A stretch of 64,000 nucleotides of DNA. It comes from Amphiura filiformis (taxonomy: Eukaryota; Echinodermata; Ophiuroidea; Amphilepidida; Amphiuridae). Below, in pieces: positions 22,680-32,374 of this stretch (positions are counted from its first letter, which is position 1; the number at the start of each line of letters is the position of its first letter). The translations under genes were made by a program, and so were the position numbers. Under the pieces are notes generated by a model. It had not been told where the DNA came from, did not search any database, and saw only the letters and a program-made list of their open reading frames with translations. Location: NCBI RefSeq assembly GCF_039555335.1, contig NC_092628.1, forward strand, positions 75,270,713-75,334,712, given 5' to 3'.

Positions 22680-22840
22680 GAATAAATGATAGGATTTTGT
22701 CTTTTGCCTATCCAATATCGTGTCATAATGGATAGGCTGGCCAATATTTTGAGTAGTGGATGCCGGCGCAAATATTGGCCAGCCCATCCATTATGACACG
22801 ATATTGGATAGGCAAAAGACAAAATCCTATCTTTTATTCT
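22680..22840. repeat. Near-perfect 70-bp-arm palindrome
   Basis: The left arm 22680-22750 and right arm 22771-22840 are almost exact reverse complements, both containing CCAATATCGTGTCATAATGG or its complement. They are separated by about 20 bases. The arms would form a long hairpin if transcribed. Confidence 0.85.
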
Positions 22841-23224
22841 CATTCTTATTCAGTTTTAATGTAATTTTTGCGAGAAACACTGCCTTTTTTCAGAAAAATA
22901 TAAAGTTACGTTTGTGAGTTCTTCCCCGTGGTTTTAAATGAACGAAACCATCACGAACATCTAAGTCGCCAAATCGCGATCTTAGTACTCCGAAATGTAT
23001 TACGAGAACGCATGATTGCGCGATCATTGAGGAGCAACAAGCGTGCCGCCGTTGCGTGGCGGCGCGCGACCTGACTAATATCACTATCAACTATTGTGAG
23101 ATATTATACACCAGAAAACCAATAAAATTACGTGAATTCTTTACAAGACGCACCCATTGAATAAGAATCATGAATATTAATTGATTGCCAACGGCTTTCA
23201 ATATGCCAGCACCCTATGTCTGAA

Positions 23225-23735
23225 CGGAAAGTAGCATCCATTCCTGATCCCCGCACTAGGTGCATCCGGGGTATTCATGCTCGTTGAAAATTTGGTGAAA
23301 TGAGGGTGTTTTCAGGATTTGCGAAACACAAAAAAACGATGTGTTCGCGAAATTGAAGAAAAAGGTATTTTCATCGAAATGTCACTTCTCTTAATTTTAC
23401 CAGAGAAAAGGTAATATTTTATTATATCTTCTGTGGTTTTCCAAAAATATCACAGGTCCTTTAATATGTGTCAAGTCTGCAGAATAATAACATCAATGAG
23501 GCTATAAAATGCCTGCGCTAGTGCAATTTGTGCATTGTATGCAGCCTACGTGTTTCTGCCAGAAAAGGGTATACTAGTGTTAGAAATATTGTTTGCGTTT
23601 TAGCGAAAATAGGGGTATTGTCGAAGGGCAAATAATTCACGAAATCGCTAAAAAAGGGGGTGTTTTTAATGTTCACCGACAAGCATGAATACCTGTGGAT
23701 GCATGGAGTGCTGGAACTGGGCATCCATTGCATAC
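23225..23735. repeat. Weak foldback element
   Basis: 'gtgcatccggggtattcatg' near 23261 pairs with 'catgaatacctgtggatgca' near 23684; flanks pair more loosely. Probably an old foldback transposon. Confidence 0.45.
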
Positions 23736-23869
23736 AATATAGTTTAATTCATACATTTTTCATTTCGCATTATTATTCCAAGTTTTTGTAACATATTTTG
23801 CAATTCCTTTTGTAATGTTCAAGACTTATAATTTATGCCTGGATTCATAAAAACATAGAGTGTGAAATA

Positions 23870-24520
23870 TAGGGCTTGATCATCACCCACCTTGGCACAT
23901 TATTTTTTGTGGGATCTGAGAGCAAATCACAGACACACCAAATTGCACTCTTGAATACAAGGAATTTTTAGGTCTTTTATAAAACTTCATGAATACCAAA
24001 GGTATCAAAGGCCAAAATTTTCGTATCATGGTCAGCTTTTCATTCCAGCTATATGTGACCATTCACCACAACTGAGCCCGGATGTTGCCAGTGCCACTAT
24101 TGAGATATGCTCCATTGAACTTAACAATAAACATTAGGAAACAAAGGATTTATTGACTGTTTTATTGATTTTTCACTACTTAAATGTCAAGTACTATAGA
24201 CATGATATACATCATTTTAAAGCTAATTTCAAGCAGAATATTTTGGTTGAATATCTCAAAAATGATGATTGGCGACTTCAGGGCTCAGTTGTGCTGGATG
24301 GTCACATATACACTTTAAGTATATATCATTAGATTTATAAAGTTTGCTTTGAGGACTGTCAAAAAATGTCAATTTTTAATAACTTGCCATAAAATTTGTA
24401 TTATATTGCAAATTTCAATCAAAATTTTTTGATATCGGAAGGATATTTCTCATATATTCAGAATGTAATTAGGTGTGCCTGATGTGCTCTCAGGTCACAC
24501 AAAATGTACTATTCTGAGCA
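23870..24520. mobile_element. Old, interrupted copy of the 9530-type foldback
   Basis: The right half (24309-24520), with 'cactttaagtatatatcatt' and 'gaggactgtc', clearly matches the right arm of the element at 9530-10162. The left half (23890-23990) matches the left arm more loosely. A second MITE at 24052-24308 interrupts it. Confidence 0.6.
24052..24308. mobile_element. MITE with TATGTGACCAT ends nested in an older foldback
   Basis: TATGTGACCATTCACCACAA and CTGAGCCC on the left pair with GGGCTCAGTTGTGCTGGATG and GTCACATA on the right. TA flanks both ends. It splits the older 23870-24520 element, giving relative age. Confidence 0.75.
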
Positions 24521-25206
24521 AAGATGTGTGATGGAGCCCTTAGTATCAATTTTTAAAAAAAGACTTGAACTGAGCACAGGTTCTCTTGACATGAGATTGA
24601 GCATCAGACATTGCAACTATAGTCTGTCTCATCTCAAGTTGAGAGTAACATCATGTTGGGGTATATACACAAACATTGAAGTGCCGTTTGTCCATACACT
24701 GGCAACGCAATCTCGTAAATGCATTGATTCAATACTGTGAATTCAACGTGGCGTTACGCTCAACTTGAGAGACACTATATCTAGCAAACACTTTCCACAT
24801 TACATACATTATTTTGTTGATATACAGGTAACTTGTTAACACAAACTCTGTTAACATGGAATTTCTGATAACATGAAGTGTTTCTACATTATAATGTAAC
24901 CTGATAACACAAATTCCTGTTGACACAGACAAAATCATGAGGCCCAGACAAGTTTGTGTTAATGAGTTGCCACTGTATATACTTTGTAGTGTCATATCAG
25001 GGGTGAGCTATTCCAGATGAAATCCATATTACACCCCTTATGGAAGACATAATCACAGAGGTGTAGATTTCAAATGGAGTCCCCTATTCTGGTAACTCCA
25101 TTTGAAGATTAAGGTCATGTCATCCATAGGTGATGTACTATGATTTCCAGTGGAATTAGCCCAGTGCCTAGGTAAAGTTGTGTTTATTGTAACTGGTTTA
25201 GCAATC
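24521..25206. other. No gene recognised; inverted short motifs
   Basis: 'atctcaagttgagagta' (24632) and 'gctcaacttgagagac' (24759) form a loose inverted pair. Nothing coding is seen here before the zinc-finger gene's stop. Confidence 0.4.
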
Positions 25207-27536
25207 CTATTTGGTCAGGGACTTGCTGCATTCCCCAAATTGAGTCAGATACAAATGAGTATCAAGGCTGCTCTCATCAGCAAAGACACTCTCGCATTTC
25301 TTACACTTGAATTCTGTCTTTTCATGCCTTTCATGCTGTTGTATAGAATGACTAATGAATTGGCACCTCTGTTTGAAACGTTTACCACATTCTTCACATC
25401 GATATGGTTTCATCTTACTGTGATGCTTCCGGTTATGGTTGGCCAGCGTATCATGACATTGAAATCCTTCTGCACAAAACTCACATTTAAAGGGCTGCTT
25501 TACTGTATAATCACTCTCTTGTCTGCGATCTGTTTCTGCAGTTGAATTTGGTATTTCTTTATGAGTTTGCATATGGTTAGTATAATTTATTTCATGTAAG
25601 AATGATTTGGCACATTCATGACATTTGAATCCGTCTGTATTAGTATGAGTCAATCTGTGGATGGCAAGCTGTGACCGACGTCCAAATTCCTGTGTACAAA
25701 AGTCACAATGAAATTTTTGTTTTACATATTGCTTTTCTTTACCACGTCTACTCTGTTTTGCTGTAGTTGACAAGATTTCTGGCATTGCCCGAGCTGAAAC
25801 ACATTGTTTTTCTCTGGTACATGTATCAACTCTCTTATATTTGTGTTTTTTTGCAGAAGTCAAAATTTCTGTATTAGTATGACTCAATCTGTGCATGGCA
25901 AGCTGTGACCGACGTCCAAATTCCTGTGTACAAAGGTCACAATGAAATTTTTGTTTTACATATTGCTTTTTATTACCACATCTAGTCTGTTTTGCTGTAG
26001 TTGACAAGTTTTCTGGCACTGCCCGAGCTGAAAAATCTTGTTTTTCTCTGGAACATGTATCAACTCTCTTATATTTGTGTTTTTTGGCAGAAGTCGAAAT
26101 TTCTGTATTAGTATGACTCAATCTGTGGATGGCAAGCTCTGTTCTACGTCCGAATTCCTGTGTACAAAAGTCGCAATGAAATTTTGTCACATATTGCTTT
26201 TCTTTACCACGTCTACTCTGTTTTGCTGTAGTTGACAAGTTTTCTGGCATTGCCCGAGCTGGAAAATCTTGTTTTTCTCTGGTACTCGTATCAACTCTCT
26301 TATATTTGTGTTTTTTGCAGAAGTCAAAATTTCTGTATTAGTATGAGTCAATCTGTGGATGGCAAGCTCTGTCCGACGTCCAAATTCCTGTGTACAAAAG
26401 TCACAATGAAATTTTGGATTCACATATTGTTTTTCTTTACCACGTCTACTCTGTTTTACTGTAGTTGACAAGGTTTCTGGTATTGCCCCAGCTGAAAAAA
26501 CTTGTTTTTCTCTAGTACATGTGTCAAATCTCTCATATTTGTGTTCTTTTGCAAAAGTCAAGCTTTCCTTGAGCTTGCTCTCTTGAATGATCTGTTTGTT
26601 TATTTCTCTAGTAGTTGGGAAGCTTTCTTGGCATTGCTCATGCTTAACAACTTGTTTCTTTCTAATATGAACACTTTCATGATTGCTTTCTTTTGTTGAA
26701 TCTTGAGAGGTTTCTATCTGGCACTGCTCATGCTCAACAACTTGTTCATCATTGGTGTGAACACTTTGATGTTTGTACAAATTGACTATACTTGTAAAGT
26801 ATATGTGACATTGGTCACATTGGAACAGGTGCTTGTCAATCCTGTTGGGGTATTTGACACCTTTATCTTTACAGCTGCGCTTAGGTACAATTGGTTTACG
26901 ACCATCCCCATGACACCTTGTAGTATGAATCTGCATGTGATATATCAGGTTTATTTTTTGCATGAAACGTTTATCACATTCCAGGCATTTGAATCCTTCT
27001 GTATTGGTATGACACAATCTATGGATAGCAAGCTCTGTTCGACGTCCAAACATCTTTTGACAAACGTCACATTGATATGTCGGCTTCTCAATTTCTCTTT
27101 CATTCCCACGACTAAGAAGTGATGAGTTTTTCTGGCACTGGTCAAGCTGGTAAACTTGGTTTACCCCATTACATGTATCAACATTCTCATGTTTGTTTCT
27201 TTCTACAGTGTTTAGAACAGTTTCCTGGTATTGCTCAAGCTTTATATGTTTCTTTCTGCTATGAACACTCTCTTGATTGTTTTCCTTCGAGTATGAAGTT
27301 TGAAACTGTAATGTATCATGTGTGTTCAGGCATGATGTACAATTCACTAAATGATGTGATTCTCTTGAATGTATTCTACCTTGTGATCCTTTTCTCCTTG
27401 GATATGTAGAATTGAAATATTTCCATCTATGTCTATCTATATGGCCTTTGTACCTGTCTAATGACCACAGTGACCTGTTACAAAAATGACAGGTAAAGGG
27501 TTTTAGAAATGCAATGTTTTGAGTACATTGTGCCAT
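25207..27536 (-). CDS. C2H2 zinc-finger protein gene 1 (frameshifted in this copy)
   Basis: Two minus-strand frames (27566-26187 and 26250-25207) together encode about eleven C2H2 fingers plus one degenerate last finger (KCKKCESVFADESSLDTH lacks a normal final histidine). Fingers use C-X2-C-X12-H-X3-H spacing, e.g. CHFCNRSLWSLDRYKGHIDRH near the N-terminus. Such proteins bind DNA and act in the nucleus; the target is unknown. I place the start at ATG 27536 (MAQCTQN) because an in-frame stop lies just upstream. A TTTTATTTGCAG acceptor at about 27610 and CTGCAG at about 27546 suggest this is a 3' coding exon. Four copies of a 78-codon module (one finger plus a linker with PENLSTTAKQSRRGKEKQYV) follow in tandem. 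The frame breaks at 26311-26316, where a T-run is one base short. No KRAB, BTB or SCAN domain is visible. Confidence 0.85.
26311..26320 (-). other. Frameshift point in zinc-finger gene 1
   Basis: In sibling modules the text between 'gtg' and 'cag' is eight bases (seven T plus G at about 25845, six T plus GG at about 26080). Here it is seven (six T plus G). Restoring one base would join the two frames, so this is a true lesion or a homopolymer sequencing error. Confidence 0.8.
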
Positions 27537-27610
27537 ATTCCTCTGCAGTGAGTCAATATCTTCCACACATTAGATTCCAAGTTGAGTGCTGATTCTGCAA
27601 CCAGGTTCTG

Positions 27611-27799
27611 CAAATAAAATTTAAAAAGAGTCATAAATTACAGTGAGTACATAGCGTGAGTCTCTGCTTCAAAGCAAAACTGTAAAGAGACGAACTAAAT
27701 AGTATTTTCAGAACTATTCTCCCACATCCAGTGTGAAACAATAACAAAACTGAAGTCCCAAATGAGAGATCACATATTAACAAAACAAGGTCTAATACA
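27611..27799. other. Probable intron / upstream sequence of zinc-finger gene 1
   Basis: Lies upstream of the acceptor at 27610 on the minus strand. No upstream coding exon recognised. Confidence 0.35.
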
Positions 27800-30222
27800 T
27801 ATATGGTCGAATCCAACGAAAAGTGTACACGGCATGTTCAGGGCCATAACTTAAAAGTATTAATCAATTGACATTCGTTTTTGTATTGTGTTTATTCGCT
27901 TTTGATCATACGCTTAGCCATATATAATAAGACCCCTTCTGTGAAAAACTTAGACACAGAGACCCCAAAACATGCTATTTTTACCCATTTTTTCAAAATA
28001 TTTCTTAACGTATTTTTAAAAACATCTAAATCAGTTATGAAAAGAAGTCATTGGATTGAATCTAAATTGATTTCCTGAAAGGTGTGTATTCAAAGATTGC
28101 CTGTTCAATTTTTCACATATTTGTACATAATTATTATTTTTTGTGATAATTTTTTGAGTGGTATTTTTTACATTACCTACGAATACAATTTTTCATAGCA
28201 CTAGATATATCTTTAAAAATGGAAATCACTAATAAATGCATAATTGATACAAGCTTTGATATGTCCAATACTGAAATGCATTGCATTCGGACATCTTTAT
28301 TATTGTGTTTAGCTGCCAGAAATTCTAAATGGCACAAAGGTAGGTTTGGTAAAAAATATGCATTACCTCCGAATACATGTTAAAAGCTGTGTCATTTCCA
28401 CAAAGTGAGAGAATAGTAAACAATAGTTAAGCAATAGGTGCAGGGTAATACACTCTTTATTTCTACCAAGTTTCAATAGCCTGCGTTTAAATATTTCTGA
28501 GATGTCAACAATAAAAGCAAGTATTCAGTAGGTAAATTACGGTAACCGAATGTTACCTACGAATACAATTTGACATCATGACAGTATTGTGAAACACCGC
28601 CATTCATGCCAATGCCCATATTGGTACATAACGAAGGCCTGTATGTTTGCTATCAAATCATATGTCAATGAAAGTTGCGAATTCACATACATGCCCACCA
28701 TGCAAAAGTGAATAAGGCTTAATTGTTGAAAAATATGTACTGAAATAGACGACGGTCTGCTCATTTGAAAGAAAAATCAGATTCAAAGAAGATTAGAAGG
28801 GATAAATACGTGGATTTGTCAACTGTCATGTGTGCTTCATTTTAAATGTTTACCGACCTTCTGGTTTCTGAGTAATTTGTGTCCAAATTGATTTATTCGA
28901 AGGTAACTTTTGACGTTTTTCGCTAAGGTTACCTACGAATACCATGGAAAAAACGACTGTTCTCATTGTCTCATGATCTAGACAACACAGTGATGGACCC
29001 TGGTATAAAGCTAATTGTAGTTGCCCTCAAACGAAAGGCCACAAGACGTAACTGACTCCAAGATGGACTTCACAAGTCTGCAATAACGGTTTTAAGCGAT
29101 TTGTGTGCAATTAAGCAAATTAAAGTCACTTTAGTGCCTTTGTTTCTTACTTCAATCCTCTTTCAACCGCTGTGAACCGACATTATTAATACATGATAGG
29201 GTCTAAAGTATCAATAAACGTACATAAAGAAAATAATACATTCAAAGTGCTTTATAAAATGAAGTTTTGATTGCGATATCCACCAAAAGTCTAATTCTTA
29301 CCTACAAATACTGAAATGTTACTTACGAATACAGCATAATACATGACATGTGTAATGAAGTGTCCCTACCAATGGAAATTAATTGTCAAAAACTTTAAGC
29401 GGTACCCTGGACACTATTATTACCCATATACGGATTCATTCAACAATTATTTATTATGTAAAATTGCTGATTAACTACTTGTATATCAAAATGAAGTGGT
29501 CAAAATCTTGCTAAAAGCATCACAAAATTTTGATCTAAGGTAATAGCATTTATTCATTTGGACGTAAGAGATCTAAAAACTACCATTTTATTAATTCATT
29601 ACCATAATAGCAAAATTTAAACTTCTAAACTCAATATAGATATTGTTAAATCGCTCATGTTACCTACGAATACCGGGTTTCTTCACCTTTTCATTGTATA
29701 AAGCGTTAGGTGTATGCGTATAATTCCTAATATTCTTGAAAACATATATCCTACTCGTTCTTATACAATGTGTAAATTGATTCATACTCATTTGATAAAT
29801 AAAATACAGAAACTGACCTAAACTTCATTTTCAAAAATAAACTAGCATAAATTGACTAAGATCATATTGATCGCGTTATAAAAATAAAACAAATATTTTC
29901 TGGTTGAGCTAGCATTTTCCTGACACCCTGTGGTCTACATTACACGAAAAAAGCGTTAATGGGAATATTCCATTTGTTTTAGGTTGATTAGTATTGCGAT
30001 AGTGAAAGCATCCTAGTGGTATTAAGAGGTAACATTGGGTTTTGATATCACATTTACTATCACACGTCCTGGATTTATTTTTCAAGATTAGTAATGGCAC
30101 TTTTGGTTCCTATAAGGCCAATATGTCATCAATCAATGGGCAAAAGGAAAAATTGTGGAGACATTTTTATTTCGGACTTTTATTTTTGGCCCGTGGACAC
30201 TTTTGGTTGGATTCGACTATAT
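27800..30222. mobile_element. 2.4-kb TIR element with repeated TTACCTACGAATAC motif
   Basis: TATATGGTCGAATCCAAC at 27800 and the complement of TATATAGTCGAATCCAAC at 30222 start imperfect 32-bp TIRs (27800-27832, 30191-30222). No transposase frame is visible. The interior carries TTACCTACGAATAC or one-base variants at 28173, 28363, 28553, 28929, 29298, 29319 and 29660, plus reverse-oriented variants at 28521 and 28894. Such repeated motifs could be transposase-binding sites, but subterminal repeats normally cluster near the ends, whereas these are internal. Confidence 0.65.
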
Positions 30223-30678
30223 ACATCCAACAATAAAGGAATACAATAAATCAAAAAGGATATAAATACTGCATACATGTATATGCTGAAAATTCCAGTT
30301 GATTCTACCATTCCGTCCTACCATTTTACAAGTATTTTTCTATATTTCAGTTCCTCATAGGCCACTGTGTTCATTTAATTGTCTGGATTGACAAAAATTG
30401 CTCTGGTTTCATAAAGAAAAGATTGTTGCCTTATTTGTTTCGGATATTTGTGAATTTGAAGGTAGGCTATGTGTACTAGCAAAAATCAAAAAATTGAAGG
30501 TGTCCTTCCCACAAAATCTTAATAGCAAGCAAAGTCATAAAGTTGGGTTCATGATAACGATCTTTAAAAATCTCAACTTGATAAAATGAAAGGGGGAAAT
30601 GGTGATAAGAACTAATGTTGATCAAAAAAAGTCCACTCCCTCTGTGCATGCTGGGATAGAGAATGGCTACCATAAACA
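30223..30678. other. No recognised feature
   Basis: AT-rich spacer with short ORFs only. Confidence 0.4.
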
Positions 30679-30877
30679 TTCGCCTAATAGCCCTATGGGC
30701 TCCCTTGACATAACTGGAATTTATAACACAAACTAAAAGTGCCCTCCCATAAAAATCCCACCAGCAAATAAGGGCATGTAACCTTAATTCTTGTTGGGAT
30801 TTTTAGAGGAGGGAGCTCTCTATTTGTGCATGAAATTTACCCCAAGGCAAAGGAGCCCACGTGCACCATTAGGCGAA
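30679..30877. mobile_element. MITE with TTCGCCTAAT ends
   Basis: TTCGCCTAAT...GGGCTCC on the left and GGAGCCC...ATTAGGCGAA on the right; the middle also folds ('aaaaatcccaccagcaaata' vs 'ttgttgggatttttag'). About 199 bp. Confidence 0.65.
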
Positions 30878-31009
30878 CGTTTACGGTATTTACCCACTGT
30901 TGTAGGTGACAAATTTTAAGTCCTTTTCTATCCCACTATGCATTGCGCTAGTTGCTATTTGTTGATAAGCAATATACCGTATCATGGATACCATTATGTG
31001 ACCCAATTT

Positions 31010-31160
31010 TTCAGTGGCGGATCTAGGGCAGTCCAGGCTTGGATTGGTGGGCGGGCCTTCCCCTTCTCCCCCAAAAAGAGAGGAAAGGAGAGAAGAGCGG
31101 AAGAGAAAGGGGGAAAAGGAGAAAAAATGGAGAAAAGGAGGAGAGAAAAACTTAAATTTC
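31010..31160. repeat. 'CAGTGGCGGATCTAGG' element end with polypurine tract
   Basis: 'cagtggcggatctaggg' at 31012 is followed by a pure A/G tract from about 31072 to 31150. Related 'agtggcggcgccagg' starts occur at 53199 and 'agtggtggcaccagg' at 43846, so this is a dispersed family. Confidence 0.5.
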
Positions 31161-31429
31161 ACATAATTGAGTAGGTCCATGCCTAAAAAACGCACAGTCC
31201 TAAAAGAATGTGAAAATTACCTCTGTCACATTTTGTCACCAAAGTCAGTATTAAGACAGACTCCATGCCGACTTCAACATTGATCCATGCATGCTTTAGT
31301 CAATTGCGAGTCTTGTAAGGTACCTTCACTTTTAAGCAATTTATAAACAATTTTTTTTTTAAATTTGGCCGAAACTTTTTAATATTGGTATATCGATGGG
31401 TACAAATGCAAAATTGGTATATTGATGGG

Positions 31430-31960
31430 TCCACTTTCAAATTCTCAGCAGCACACCCCTACCAAAACCAAACTTGAGTACCCCCCAGGCTCCAATACCA
31501 TATATTTTTCATGTTTTTCTCCCAAATTTGTGCTCCAAATCATGGGCATCAAACTGTTTTGGCAACAATTTTGGCCCGTTGTCCCACCAACATTTCAAGC
31601 CGGACTGGCATTAATGCTCCCAAGACTGTTCTTGTGGTAATAACATCCGCTACCATAAGCATTTTTAAAATATGCCAACTCACTTACAGTGTCCTTTAAA
31701 AAAATTGAAGTGCTTCTTTGTTGATTTGGCAGCAATGAATCTGAAAAACAGAATGACGCAGGACTCAGTTTCGTACATGTACAATGTATGAACATTTTAA
31801 TTGAAATATAACACTAATGGGAAATTCTTGGTCTTATTTGCTGATTCAGCAATTATAAAAATATTTGGTAGCTTCTTGAAAAACTTAAAGGAAATTTATT
31901 GGAATAAAGATGCACATCAAGGGTCCAGTACAACAAAGACTCATCTCCATTAGCTACCCT
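31430..31960. repeat. Dispersed repeat, copy 1 (empty-site version)
   Basis: Matches 41935-43380 in reverse orientation: 'gctcccaagactgttcttgtgg', 'gactcatctccatta' and many stretches between are shared. This copy lacks the 811-bp insertion present in the other one. No coding frame is conserved between copies. Confidence 0.75.
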
Positions 31961-32029
31961 GATTAATGTTGTATATAAATGCAATTGTGACACGATCTGG
32001 TCCATGGGGGCAATAGGCGGCAAATTTGA

Positions 32030-32354
32030 AACTGAGATAAAGGTAAAAATATGGAGTAAGTAAACAATAAAATACATAAGAAAATAGACATCAAAAAACT
32101 TTAGAACCAAGTATGCTAGACCTGGTGTTTTCAGTAAATGATAGCCTATCGTATGTATAATGTGATAATTACAGTAACTCAAATGTTCAAAAATGCCTCC
32201 TTTGGCCCCCATGGCCCCCATGGCCCAGATCGTGTCACAATTGTGCTTGGAATAACATTACCCAAAAGGAGCTAATGGAGACTAGGCTTTGTTACACTGA
32301 GGCCTCAACATGGTCTTCTCTGTGGGTGTTCAGTCCCCTCTGTGGTGTTCATCT
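32030..32354. repeat. Long direct repeat, left copy
   Basis: About 305 bases from 32049 to 32354 recur almost unchanged at 35477-35783 ('aaaatacataagaaaataga' ... 'gtgttcatctga'). They flank the ~3.1-kb tandem-repeat block. The motif 'aactgagataaaggtaaaa' occurs at both 32030 and 32354, so the block starts exactly at a local duplication. Confidence 0.85.
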
Positions 32355-32374
32355 GAAACTGAGATAAAGGTAAA

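Noticed and set aside
22406..22843. 145-codon minus ORF
   Set aside because: It spans the hairpin and the mariner TIR; the frame is incidental.
25150..27409. Plus-strand ORFs over zinc-finger gene 1 (e.g. 25150-25545, 26703-27122)
   Set aside because: They are shadows of the minus-strand C2H2 frame; their hydrophobic repeats only mirror the finger codons.
31853..32221. 122-codon minus ORF
   Set aside because: Lies within dispersed repeats and is not maintained in the 35477-35783 copy's context; no domain.
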